This document shows, in pieces, positions 8,787-17,648 of a stretch of DNA of 64,000 bases. The notes under the pieces were generated by a model that was not told the origin of the DNA, searched no databases, and saw only the letters and a list, made by a program, of their open reading frames with translations. The translations under genes and the position numbers were made by a program. Position 1 is the stretch's first letter. Every line of letters begins with the position of its first letter. The stretch covers positions 342,740-406,739 of the forward strand of contig MJCC01000012.1 of assembly GCA_001766655.1 (NCBI GenBank), given 5' to 3'. This DNA comes from Phytomonas francai (Eukaryota; Euglenozoa; Kinetoplastea; Trypanosomatida; Trypanosomatidae).

Positions 8787-8985
8787 AATGCAGGTGCATA
8801 TTCTATATTTATTGCAATATCTAAGATGGATTTTCTTAGGAAAAGTCGGGAACAGAAAGTGTAAAAAGGCAAATGGGAATCATAAAATTATTTCTCTAGC
8901 GGAGACAGTGAACCTCAATTTCGACTCAGATAATTATTTTATTTGTGCCATTTTTTTTTCTTAAATTCGCTAACAATAACCATTT

Positions 8986-8987
8986 AG
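8986..8987 (+). promoter_or_regulatory. Predicted spliced-leader acceptor for CCDC148-like gene
   Basis: First AG after the pyrimidine tract CCATTTTTTTTTCTT (8949-8963); no other AG lies between it and the start codon. Use of this site leaves a 16-base 5' UTR that contains an upstream ATG. Confidence 0.55.
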
Positions 8988-8998
8988 GAAAATATACA

Positions 8999-9007
8999 AT
9001 GCTATGA
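8999..9007 (+). promoter_or_regulatory. Two-codon uORF overlapping the main start (ATGCTATGA)
   Basis: ATG CTA TGA; the TGA shares bases with the ATG at 9004. If the acceptor at 8987 is used, the ribosome meets this minimal uORF first and terminates on top of the true start, a stop-start arrangement known from reinitiation-coupled genes elsewhere. Confidence 0.5.
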
Positions 9008-10671
9008 AACTCCGTTTTGAAATTTCGGCATTTTCAAGTGCTCAAGAAAATATTGAAGCCCTGGAGGAATGGCGAAAAATTAATGATCAGCATACCAATA
9101 AGCTCAAGGCATTTTCCCAATGTAGAAAAATGCTCAATAAAAAGGCTAGGGATCACAATAACCAACTGCAGTGGATTGCTGATCGCGATTCACTTGCTAA
9201 AGAGCAAGAAATTTGTGAGATGGAGCTTAGAGAATCTCTTAAGATCGATCTCTTGAATGATGACGATTCCAGTGTGCATGGAAAATGGTCTTTTCAACGA
9301 AAAATTACGCATCAGCTTCAAACAGTGCAAGCTCAGCTTCAGAAATTAAAAAAGGCGAATCCTTTTACTAATTATGTCGAGCCATTAAAATCCAAAATTT
9401 CTGAGTTGAAAGCTTTCATTAAGGATGAGCAAATGAAAAGTGAAGCTGATATTATAGCACAAGGAGAGGAAATCTCGTCCAAAATAGATGTGAATGCTAT
9501 TCTCATGCAAACCAGATTGCGCATAGAGAAACTGCAGAAGAAATTTCCGGAATCTAAAAAGGTACATGATGCTTTCTCTGAAGCATTAAAATATGAACAA
9601 GAGCGACTACTTAATTATCTTGCAGGGGTCCAAAATACTTCGCCACCTGTTTCGTCAGCTAAAGTTATGAACACAATTAGTCTACTTTTAAAACTTGTTG
9701 AAAGGGGACGTCAGGCTGACGGGACTTTACCCCTGCAGAGGCAATTGCGGGACCGTGTTGCGATTACCTTCCCGGAGCTTTCCAAATCAGAAATACATGT
9801 TGCCATAGAAGAGACATTGCGGCAGAGGAAAAATAATCAATTGGTGAGGGCCTTTATCATAGATTACAGAAGGTCAGCAGAAAAATTGTTCAACACCTAT
9901 GAAACAGCCCTTGATATTGATAAAGAGGAGCGGGAATTCGAGGCTTACATGAAGGCCGAAAAAGATACCCGCTTAAAACGTCTCGAAGAGCAACACCTGC
10001 ATCTTGCGCAACAACGAGAAATATACGAGGAACGATGCAAAGAGAGTGAACTAAGGGTGAAGGAACTACACGCTTTAAGAGAGAAGCAAGAGTACGCCCT
10101 AAAGGTAAAACGTATGGAGGAGTTTCAGGAGCGTCTTCAACAACTTGTTGAATATGAGAAGATAAAAGAGAAAATGTCAGAGAGCGAAAGGCAATTGCAG
10201 ATGCTTCATCTGAAAGAAGAAGAAGAAAAAAAGGCTGAGAGAATGGAGCAAAATAGCAAGCGTGTAGCGTTTCGGCAGCGTAAATACGCTGAGAAGGTTG
10301 CACACAGACAGGCTATTGAAAAGGAGCTGCTTGATTTGAAACAACAAAAGGAAAAAGCAATACAAGATTTTTTCGCTTCTGTAGAGCGTCAGATTGGAGT
10401 ACAACCCGATCCTAAGCGACTTATAAAAGCTACCGAGTCCAGTGCTCAAGCACATACCTATATCCCATTTGCAGTGGCTTCAAAAAGCAAGATCACAGGC
10501 TACACAGATGACGAGATCATGCGTGATCCACGTATGAGGTTATACCATGCCTTGTTAGAAGCTGGACTACACAAAACTGCATATGGAAGGGAGGTGATAA
10601 GCCGTGGCTTTCGGATACCACCTGCACAGCAGGCTAACGAGGAAAATCCACTTTACAGAGGCATTCCCTGA
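9004..10671 (+). CDS. Coiled-coil protein, CCDC148-like (probable flagellar)
   Basis: 555 residues, almost entirely coiled coil, with long Lys/Glu/Gln-rich heptads from about 20 to 190 and 320 to 480. The only compact conserved-looking block is at the C-terminus (498-555): GYTDDEIMRDPRMRLYHALL, then EAGLHKTAYGREVISRG. I associate this block (DPRxRxxxALxEAGLxxTxYA) with the CCDC148 family, a coiled-coil family linked to cilia; the identification is from memory and tentative. There are no membrane segments. The start at 9004 is the first ATG that gives the long frame, but it is overlapped by a two-codon uORF. It may instead be a lineage-specific coiled-coil protein. The gene itself is certain. 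Confidence 0.9.
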   Translation: MKLRFEISAFSSAQENIEALEEWRKINDQHTNKLKAFSQCRKMLNKKARDHNNQLQWIADRDSLAKEQEICEMELRESLKIDLLNDDDSSVHGKWSFQRKITHQLQTVQAQLQKLKKANPFTNYVEPLKSKISELKAFIKDEQMKSEADIIAQGEEISSKIDVNAILMQTRLRIEKLQKKFPESKKVHDAFSEALKYEQERLLNYLAGVQNTSPPVSSAKVMNTISLLLKLVERGRQADGTLPLQRQLRDRVAITFPELSKSEIHVAIEETLRQRKNNQLVRAFIIDYRRSAEKLFNTYETALDIDKEEREFEAYMKAEKDTRLKRLEEQHLHLAQQREIYEERCKESELRVKELHALREKQEYALKVKRMEEFQERLQQLVEYEKIKEKMSESERQLQMLHLKEEEEKKAERMEQNSKRVAFRQRKYAEKVAHRQAIEKELLDLKQQKEKAIQDFFASVERQIGVQPDPKRLIKATESSAQAHTYIPFAVASKSKITGYTDDEIMRDPRMRLYHALLEAGLHKTAYGREVISRGFRIPPAQQANEENPLYRGIP

Positions 10672-11612
10672 ATTCTGTGTAAATGAACTCTTTATACAAT
10701 GAGAAGGCAATATAAACTTTTGTCAGAATATGCTACCAATAATTTTATCTTTTTGCGTTGCTATAAAATTTGTTCAGAACATGCGTATATGAAGTAACGT
10801 TGTATTGACTTAATTCGCCATGGAGGTCTGATTTCGTATTACGATGGAGGTCGGAAGGTTAGTTCTGCTTTTGAAATTCGAGCAAAATGGAAATTAAGAA
10901 TTTTTTATGAAGAAAAAAAACATAGTGGTATTTGTCTGGGAAAAGGTTCAGCAACATTCTGTTTATATGCCGATAGTTCTTATTTTACTGATTGGTTGCT
11001 GTAGTCTGGGGCTAGCTGCTTTTAAATCCGGCACCTTCACAGGCGTGAGGTTTTCAATGCCCTAATTCTAATAGGTATGCCAGCTTGTTGAATATTCGAA
11101 TACTTTTTAATTATCATGGATTAGGTTGGAGACCAGTACTAGTAACACATAGCTTCGCTTTTATACAACCCTATGCGTGGAAAACGCTAATATTCGTGTT
11201 GAAAAATCTCAATATTTAACTGTTTTCACGCTCTTTTATCATTTTCATTGAACGTAAACATGATGTATGCAGAGTTCACCTATTCGCTCCTCAGATTATG
11301 GGGGTGTAAAATAGGTGGGAAAGCTTTCAGACGTCAATGTTAGATATTTTAGTAAGGGTCGGGGTGGGGTGGGGGGTTAGACTGCTTTAGCTGTTTGGCC
11401 TCGTTTTTCAGCGTGGGTTGAGCCACACTATCCACGCGGTCATATGCGAACACAAGAAACGTGTGAAAATCGTGTGCAGCAACCACATTATTGCTCTATT
11501 AATACTTACAGATGCAGGACAATTTTTTTTCTTTGAGACAACCAGTAACTCTCTTATTCTCACTGCAGTCTTTAAATTTACTCAAAGGCTGAACTCAGCT
11601 GACGTAAATAGA
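10672..11612. other. Spacer with G-rich run
   Basis: No gene supported. A run of four G blocks at 11356-11376 could form a G-quadruplex on the + strand. The frame of the downstream zinc-finger gene stays open back to 11418 but has no ATG there. The T-rich and CTCTCTTATTCTCACTGCAG tract (about 11550-11569) is the likely acceptor for that gene. Confidence 0.5.
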
Positions 11613-12179
11613 ATGCGACGCGTATTTCCATCTATCGCGCGCGCGGTGCCTTTCCCCATGATTGGCTATCATGCGAACAACAGTGCCCATCCTGGCCTTG
11701 AGGTTCTACCCTTTCAAACGGCGCCGCCTGTTGCCTCGTTGGTTATGCCGTGTAGGGGGATACACCTGTCGGGGGTTTGCCGTGCTCGTCGGATGCGCCC
11801 GACACGCCGTCCAAGGCACCGTGAGCCGGCGGAGGGGGATTGGATATGCCAGTGCGGGGAGGTGAATTACCGATCCAAGCGGGAGTGCTTCAAATGCGGT
11901 GCGCCGGCGCCGCCGCTGCCACCCGGGGTGCGTCTCCCCACGCTGCCAGGGGAGGATCCCCACGACTGGGCCTGCCCCTGCGGGCAGATGAACTTTAGGG
12001 GGAGTGTCGTCTGCTACAAGTGCAACCAGCCCAAGCCCGTCCCCCCCCCCCTTCCAGGTCAAGAGGTGACGCTCTGGACGTGCTCGGGCTGCAAGTCGGT
12101 GAATCGGAGCACGCGGAAGTATTGCTTCAAGTGCTCCGCCCCGTCACCGCTGTCACAGACGACTCCAGTTAAGCTGTGA
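11613..12179 (+). CDS. RanBP2-type zinc-finger protein, probable mitochondrial RNA-binding
   Basis: 188 residues from the first ATG of the frame; the upstream open frame lacks ATG and includes a probable splice acceptor. The N-terminus MRRVFPSIARAVPFP is basic and hydroxylated, like a mitochondrial presequence. Three RanBP2-type fingers follow: W77-I-C-x-C with N85 and C92-x2-C95; a second DWACPC...CYKC; and a third LWTCSGC...CFKC. They are separated by proline-rich linkers (PAPPLPPG, PVPPPLPG). The first two have C-x-C where the family has C-x2-4-C; the third is canonical. The Asn between Cys pairs, used in single-stranded RNA recognition by ZRANB2-type fingers, is kept in all three. A role in kinetoplast RNA processing is plausible but inferred. 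Coding sequence is much richer in GC than its flanks. Confidence 0.85.
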   Translation: MRRVFPSIARAVPFPMIGYHANNSAHPGLEVLPFQTAPPVASLVMPCRGIHLSGVCRARRMRPTRRPRHREPAEGDWICQCGEVNYRSKRECFKCGAPAPPLPPGVRLPTLPGEDPHDWACPCGQMNFRGSVVCYKCNQPKPVPPPLPGQEVTLWTCSGCKSVNRSTRKYCFKCSAPSPLSQTTPVKL

Positions 12180-12499
12180 AGCAAGAAAGGTTTTTTTTTT
12201 TTCATTTGACGCGCGCATCGTCCCACATTTGTTCAGTGCGCCTTCTGATGAAACTGAAATTACCATAAAAGTAGTAGAAAAAGAAATACACATAATATTG
12301 GAAAGTAGTTTGTGCTTGTATTTATTTCATCCAATTGTTGGTTTCACCTTTTTATCTCCTTATATTCATAAGCTTTAATGATCTATTAATAAGTCAGAGG
12401 CTTCCTATAAGATCTCACTCTTCAGAATATTAATCTCCTTCCGACTTAAGAGGGCTAAACAGTAAAGCCCATAGGCCTGTAAACAAAATCCAGGCTAAG
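12180..12499. other. AT-rich spacer
   Basis: No gene seen. A T run lies directly after the zinc-finger gene, and TTAATCTCCTTCCGACTTAAG (about 12430-12450) is a possible acceptor region for RIB43A. Confidence 0.4.
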
Positions 12500-13663
12500 A
12501 TGAAAACCGCAGCCGAGGAAACACTTTCGTCGACGTATGGCAACATGACGGAACTCCCCGGCCTTTCTCAGTTATCGACAAAGACAAAAAAGCAGCTATT
12601 CCTGCATCAGCGCGCAGAGCGCTTGCGAGATCCAAAGGTTCGGCATATGGGAATCGATCGGCAGGCTTTAGACGAGCAGGTACGCGAGAAGGAGGCTCTG
12701 AAGCGCTTGGAGAAAGAGCGAGAGGATTACTACGACCGCCAGGCCCTGCTCATGGACAGACACGCCGTTGCCCTGCAGCAGGAGGTTAATAGGATACGAA
12801 CAGAGCGGGAGAGGGATTTGTGTGAATACCGGCAAACTTTTCAGAAAAATGAAGTGCGGCGGGAGTGGGATCTGAATGATCCCCAGGCGAAGGCAAAGGA
12901 ACTACCCGCACGTGTGGGCGACGACGACCCTCGTAACGGCCCATCTTCTCTTCAAAAATTTGAAGGAGAGGACCTCGGTTTCCACGAGCGACGTGCTGCA
13001 CAGCAGAGGCAACAGCGTGAATGGGCTCAGCAACAAACCGAAGAGAAGCTGGCGAAGAAGTGGATGGAGCAGGAGGCGAATCGTGCTTTTGACGATCGTA
13101 ATGAGGAAGCAAACCACCGAACCTACCAGATCGAGCGAAACATTGCGGAGCAGCGACGACTAAGAGATGTGTGTACGGCGGATTTCAACAAGAAATTAGC
13201 AGAGCAACAGCGACAGGAGGCTATGCGTGCAAAGGAGGAGGATACGCGTCTCGGGCTTGAGGAAATTGCCTATCTCACTTCGTGTGATTTCTTAAATGAA
13301 CGGCAGACCGTCGTGTCGAAACTTGGAGAAACAGTGAAAGGAGAAAATTACAAATGTCTTTCTGAATCTCAAAAAATGAAGCTGCGTGCTGAGCAGGAGG
13401 AGCAGCTGCGGCAATTACGGCGGCGACGCTTGCTAGAGGTTGAGGAAGCGAAACAATGGGCTCAGCAAGAGAACATGCAGTTGCGCATGGCCCAAGCCCT
13501 GGACCGACAGCGCGAAAGAGAGCGAAAGGCGGAGCTCGAGGAACTTTCAGAATTTCACAAAAATCAGGCAGCTGCAGCTAAGGATCGGATAGAAACGTTA
13601 AATCAGTTATATTCTAATCAAGTAGATGAGGATTACTTCAAATTCTGGGATAAGTGCATGTAA
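12500..13663 (+). CDS. RIB43A: RIB43A-family doublet-microtubule protein
   Basis: 387 residues, nearly all helix. It shows the family signatures: an N-terminal RAERLRDPKVRHMGIDRQAL block followed by EQVREKE, the central DPRNGPSSLQKFEGED motif, then QQRQQREWAQQQTEE and a further Arg/Gln/Glu-rich helix to the C-terminus. RIB43A proteins are filamentous microtubule inner proteins of axonemal and basal-body doublets, lying along the A-tubule ribbon. Length equals that of the family (about 380), so the gene is complete. TMEM218 follows on the same strand, and other flagellar genes occur nearby. Assignment is secure from the motifs; axonemal location is family knowledge. Confidence 0.93.
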   Translation: MKTAAEETLSSTYGNMTELPGLSQLSTKTKKQLFLHQRAERLRDPKVRHMGIDRQALDEQVREKEALKRLEKEREDYYDRQALLMDRHAVALQQEVNRIRTERERDLCEYRQTFQKNEVRREWDLNDPQAKAKELPARVGDDDPRNGPSSLQKFEGEDLGFHERRAAQQRQQREWAQQQTEEKLAKKWMEQEANRAFDDRNEEANHRTYQIERNIAEQRRLRDVCTADFNKKLAEQQRQEAMRAKEEDTRLGLEEIAYLTSCDFLNERQTVVSKLGETVKGENYKCLSESQKMKLRAEQEEQLRQLRRRRLLEVEEAKQWAQQENMQLRMAQALDRQRERERKAELEELSEFHKNQAAAAKDRIETLNQLYSNQVDEDYFKFWDKCM

Positions 13664-14204
13664 TATATACGAGACTATTTTATCAGGTACATCCGCGTCG
13701 TCCGGTACATAAAATATGGTGGCTTTTTTCTCTAAAAAAATCTTAAATTGAAAGACACTTCATCTGTAAAGAAAATAGGCCGCTCAGGTCTTCGCGTTTA
13801 GATGTGTTGGACGACACAAATGTACTAAGCTGATGATGCTAACGTCGCAGCATGCAATGAATATATTCGCATTTACTATACATTATACGGAGGGGAGGGT
13901 AGAGGATGCGAAAGAAAGTTGCATCTCTGACTTCGGAGAAAAGAACAATGTAAATAGTATTGTATGATTAGAGGCAGGAAAATTATGTTTGACTTTCTGT
14001 TAGTATCTTTCACACAGTAAAAATATTCATTACAATATCGGTTGAACATACCATTACACATAGTGTAACTGTTCTACAGGTTTTAAAGAAGCCAGTGAAT
14101 CTCTTTTATGAGCCATTTAAGAAAATAATCATTTAGTTTATTTCTCCCTATTCTTGTACATTCTTAGGATATGAAGGGTATGCGTAAGAATCCGGGCTTT
14201 AAAA
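13664..14204. other. Spacer upstream of TMEM218
   Basis: No gene seen on either strand. The right end holds the pyrimidine tract and AG acceptor of the TMEM218 gene and a short uORF. Confidence 0.45.
14166..14167 (+). promoter_or_regulatory. Predicted spliced-leader acceptor for TMEM218
   Basis: AG after a long pyrimidine-rich stretch (TTTATTTCTCCCTATTCTTG at about 14137-14156, then TACATTC). It gives a 37-base 5' UTR containing an upstream ATG at 14171. Confidence 0.5.
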
Positions 14205-14224
14205 ATGATTCTTGGTGTAGGTGA
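14171..14224 (+). promoter_or_regulatory. 17-codon uORF overlapping the TMEM218 start
   Basis: An ATG four bases after the predicted acceptor opens a 17-codon frame (MKGMRKNPGFKNDSWCR) that ends at 14224, past the main ATG at 14205 and in another frame. It should lower translation of TMEM218 unless bypassed or unless splicing occurs further downstream. Confidence 0.4.
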
Positions 14225-14618
14225 GGGGACCTTCGCGATTTTCCTGGTTACGTTTGTAGCTGTGTTGATGGCTATCGTAGGTAGCTATGTCTTTCCGAAG
14301 GCTATGCTTGTTGTTATTCTAGGATGCCTTTCTTTCCCTTTTATCGTGTACGGGGTCCTAATTACGGCACCTAGGGTGGCAGTACAGGTGGTCCCGTTGC
14401 CTTCCCCATATCGAGAACATCAGTTACCCGCAAACAGTGATATCGTAGACAACTTTATGCACGAGAGAATTGTAGTTCTTATTCTTTTCGGTCTTTCAAT
14501 ACTTGGTGGCATTGCTTATCAGCTGATGTTGGTAATACGGTGCCCGCCTTACGAGGTCCCCCGTGTACGTTGTTTTCGAGAGCAATTAGACGAGCTTCAT
14601 CCGACCTGGTTCCAATAA
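14205..14618 (+). CDS. TMEM218: TMEM218-like ciliary transition-zone membrane protein
   Basis: 137 residues with three membrane segments (about 8-28, 33-55, 87-110). The family layout is clear: an N-terminal LGVGEGTFAIFL block, a second helix ending in a Pro-Arg pair (APR, 55-57), an acidic linker leading to DIVDNFMHERIVVLILF (79-95), then the last helix GGIAYQLML and a CPPYEVPR tail. Human TMEM218 is about 115 residues with the same order of elements; the extra length here is in the linker and tail. TMEM218 acts at the ciliary transition zone and is a ciliopathy gene in animals. RIB43A lies directly upstream. The match is from recalled family features, but several separate blocks agree. Confidence 0.78.
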   Translation: MILGVGEGTFAIFLVTFVAVLMAIVGSYVFPKAMLVVILGCLSFPFIVYGVLITAPRVAVQVVPLPSPYREHQLPANSDIVDNFMHERIVVLILFGLSILGGIAYQLMLVIRCPPYEVPRVRCFREQLDELHPTWFQ

Positions 14619-14660
14619 ATTGAACACCAACACTGGAAATATATACATATATACATACAT

Positions 14661-14696
<36 letters not shown>

Positions 14697-14946
14697 GTAT
14701 TAGAGGAAGGGGGTATTGGAATATAGCAAAAAGTAAAGCAATAGATACCATTCTTTGTTGATATGCTTATTACTACACGCTTAGTTCTGTTTATTTTAAT
14801 TCTATCCTCTATATTATTTAAAGATTGAAAACAGTGTTTTTTCTTGAATTTTATAACAGTAATTTTTTTGCTTTAACAAAAGTAAAAAGGGCTAATACAT
14901 TTTTTATTGAAGAAAGTTCAGGAAACATATATTTTTATTGCATTGA
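14619..14946. other. Spacer with compound microsatellite
   Basis: A compound (TACA)n-(CA)n-(TA)n microsatellite spans about 14639-14699, directly after the TMEM218 gene; the rest is AT-rich with no gene. Confidence 0.6.
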
Positions 14947-15630
14947 ATGGACGAAGAATTGGCCTATAAGATTATTGTGCTTGGAAGTGTAAGCGTAGGC
15001 AAAAGTAACATTGCATGTCGGTTCTGCGATAATAAGTTTTACTCCGATATAGTCCCCACACTAGGCATGGACTTCAAATACACCACCTGCGAAACGTTAG
15101 AGGCGAAGCCGCGCTCAGTGAGACTTCAAATATGGGATACCTCTGGTCAAGATCAGTTCGTAACCCTCACAACGGCCTTCTACCGCAATTGCCAGGGCGC
15201 CATGATGTGCTTTGATCTCACCAATCGCTCCTCCTTTGACGATCTCGACACTTGGTATAACTTGCTCGTGCAGAACTGCGCAAATCTGCCGCTTTTGATC
15301 CTCGTAGGCTGCAAGCTGGACCTTGTGCAGAGCAAATTAGGTGATCAACAGCAGGGTATTGTGTTAGGTAGCAATCGGCAGATCAGCAAGAGTGAGGGCG
15401 ACGCGTGGGCACGGTCTCACAATTGTCTGTGTTACATAGAAACGAGCGCGAAGGAGAACACAAATGTAACACAGGCCTTTCAGCAACTAGTGACCTTCAT
15501 GGCGAAGGACAGCAAATTGTGTCAAAAGAATACATCTCGTAATCTGAGTGGTGGAGGTGGGATGTCCTTGAAGGATGAGAAAGGGTCCACAGAGGATCGT
15601 GGCTCCATAAAGAAAAAATGTTGCACGTAA
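14947..15630 (+). CDS. Atypical Rab-like GTPase A
   Basis: 227 residues with a complete Ras-superfamily fold. G1 is GSVSVGKS (13-20), switch-I Thr38 lies in PTLGMDF, G3 is WDTSGQ (63-68), G4 is GCKLD (121-125) and G5 is ETSAKE (165-170). The tail ends KKKCCT, with a cysteine pair near the C-terminus suited to geranylgeranylation. Three departures from a normal Rab are visible: Val at the Ras Gly12 position, Cys for Asn in the NKxD base-recognition motif, and an inserted loop after G4 (about 128-147). Cys at that position is tolerated in the Rnd group, and Val12 in Ras slows hydrolysis, so a GTP-loaded or slowly cycling protein is possible. Gene B next to it shares the Cys. Membrane trafficking is inferred. 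Confidence 0.92.
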   Translation: MDEELAYKIIVLGSVSVGKSNIACRFCDNKFYSDIVPTLGMDFKYTTCETLEAKPRSVRLQIWDTSGQDQFVTLTTAFYRNCQGAMMCFDLTNRSSFDDLDTWYNLLVQNCANLPLLILVGCKLDLVQSKLGDQQQGIVLGSNRQISKSEGDAWARSHNCLCYIETSAKENTNVTQAFQQLVTFMAKDSKLCQKNTSRNLSGGGGMSLKDEKGSTEDRGSIKKKCCT

Positions 15631-16164
15631 GACCTTTCCTCTACGATTTTAGACGAAGAGGGAAAGAGGAAAGGAAGGTAAAATATGAAAGGGATTATTA
15701 AATTACTTTGACTGCATAATATATTAAAGGTAGACAACCAAGGTGGGTTTTGCAAGGATTGGAAGAAATATAGTATCTATGCATGGGTAAACATTCTACT
15801 CGGTTGATGATGCCTTTTTTCAGTCAAGGTATTATTAATATATTTGCCCTTACTTTGTGTTCAATTGTTTGATGTGTATCTGGGTTATAAAAGAATAATA
15901 ATTGGTTGCTGAAATTAAGATCTAATCTCATGCTTACTTGATTCTACTGCTTGATAATTCAACTTCCCTTTCTCCATGCGTAATGATCTGATTAAAAAAA
16001 GAAATCAAGAAAGATACTACCATCATCCTTTTCTTCATTTAAGTTTACCATCTTTGGAGTAATACTGTTTACGTAGCTCTTTTTTTTTTTGAGACCGATT
16101 TACGCAAGTTTTTCTGTTTTAAATATTAACTAAACCAAGATATTACTTATAATAAGGCTAACAA
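15631..16164. other. Spacer between the two Rab-like genes
   Basis: No gene seen. A long T run (about 16080-16090) and following AGs near 16092 and 16109 are possible acceptors for gene B. Confidence 0.45.
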
Positions 16165-16824
16165 ATGGCCAAAGCGGAGTCTGAGGGGGCAAGTGGTGAC
16201 TATGATTACATTTTCAAAATCATTGTCATTGGCGATAGCGGTGTGGGAAAGTCATCCTTGACGGTAAGGCTTTCAGAGGACGTATTCTACAAAGACTACG
16301 CCTCCACCATTGCGATTGATTTCCGCATGTACCAGATGGAATACATGGGGAAACATGTGCGCCTGCAGATATGGGATACTGCAGGGCAGGAGCGCTTTCA
16401 ATCTGTGGCTACTGCCTTTTACCGTGGTGCGAACGGTGTTATGTTGTGTTTCGATCTCACCCACCGACCATCTTTCCTGCACGTCGAGCAGTGGATGGAG
16501 CGAGTGAAGCAGCAGGCACTGCCGGGTATCCCATGCCTGCTAATTGGCTGCAAGAGCGACGGAGCTCGCACAAATCGACAGGTTACGAGAGAGGAGGCAA
16601 TATCCTGGGCGACTGAACACAAAATGTCGTATATTGAAACCAGTGCGAAGGAAAAAGAGAATGTGCAGCAGGCTTTTCAGCAAATCACCAAGTGTATTTT
16701 CGATGATATGAAAGATCACGGCGGTGCCGCACAGGTGGTTTCACGAATAGGCGCGTCTGGTGAGAAGAGCATCAACTTAGATAAGTATGGCGGCAGTAAA
16801 TCGAAAGGGAGTTCTTGCTGCTAG
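16165..16824 (+). CDS. Atypical Rab-like GTPase B
   Basis: 219 residues. G1 is GDSGVGKS (23-30, canonical), switch I reads STIAIDF where Rabs have TIGxxF, G3 is WDTAGQE (70-76, canonical), G4 is GCKSD (128-132) and G5 is ETSAKEKEN. The C-terminus SKGSSCC carries a standard double-Cys prenylation signal. Shared features with gene A (Cys in G4, ATAFYR/TTAFYR after G3, CFDLT, QAFQQ) show that the two are tandem paralogues, with A the more diverged. B keeps a normal P-loop and is expected to hydrolyse GTP. Both probably belong to the trypanosomatid-specific Rab/RabX set, but I cannot assign a number. Confidence 0.93.
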   Translation: MAKAESEGASGDYDYIFKIIVIGDSGVGKSSLTVRLSEDVFYKDYASTIAIDFRMYQMEYMGKHVRLQIWDTAGQERFQSVATAFYRGANGVMLCFDLTHRPSFLHVEQWMERVKQQALPGIPCLLIGCKSDGARTNRQVTREEAISWATEHKMSYIETSAKEKENVQQAFQQITKCIFDDMKDHGGAAQVVSRIGASGEKSINLDKYGGSKSKGSSCC

Positions 16825-17648
16825 AGGACATTTAGTAACTAGAATAGGAGAAGCTGCAGTCACATTCCAAACAAATGGGAGACTCGTTTGAATTCAATTA
16901 ATTCACTTAAGGATTTAATTAGTGTTTTCCGTTGTCTTTATGGTTGTATAGCACAAGGGTGTATATCACTTACTCTTAACTGTAACAATATGTCATCATG
17001 GTAAGCTGAGCAATGAGAGGGAGTTACTCAGGCATGGTTATTCCACTTGCTTCGATAAGAGTCATTTTGCATATATGTCCGATGATGAATGTTTAGGAAT
17101 TCGAAAATTTTTTAGATACCAAATATATAAATCTCCAAGATTATTAATTTATTTCTATATAACTGACAAAGAAAACACCGATGTTTAGCTACTCGTTCTG
17201 CTAAACTTATTTATAGCGAAAACAAAAATACAATAAATTCGGTATTCTTGTTATCCACTTCAGATAGCTGTCGATGCGCTAGTGCAGTCAATCTTTTTTC
17301 CTGTTTGTTGCTGCTTGATTTATTGCTTCTTGTGTATGCGCATTTTGTACCCACATGTTGTAAGCCATGGTGGAATTTACTATTATTATTATTATGTTGG
17401 TGTGCTCGGTTTCTCTTTTTATTTCGCTTGCTTATGCCAATGATATATTTTTGTAAATATGCTTCAGTAGAGCAAAAATAAGCAAAGGAATAATGCATAT
17501 ATCTATAAATATCCACATATACTTTCAATCAATATTTCTAATGTATCTTTTTTTTACTCTTTTAAGTGCGTATATGCTTTCACTCTAGTAGTGTTTAAGA
17601 CATATTTTTTTTGTCTAGATTTAGTTCATTTTGCTTCATAACAACCAG
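16825..17648. other. AT-rich spacer
   Basis: No gene supported; the leucine-rich open frame at 17248-17481 starts with TTG and is low complexity. A TTATTATTATT run lies near 17381. Confidence 0.45.
17617..17618 (+). promoter_or_regulatory. Predicted spliced-leader acceptor for RING gene
   Basis: AG after CATATTTTTTTTGTCT. It gives a 30-base leader before the ATG at 17649; a second AG sits immediately before that ATG. Confidence 0.5.

Noticed and set aside
11418..11612. N-terminal extension of the zinc-finger gene
   Set aside because: Begins with TTG, includes a T run and a probable splice acceptor; the first ATG at 11613 starts a good mitochondrial presequence.
17248..17481. Leucine-rich ORF upstream of the RING gene
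   Set aside because: Starts with TTG, only a late ATG, low complexity from TTA/TTG repeats.
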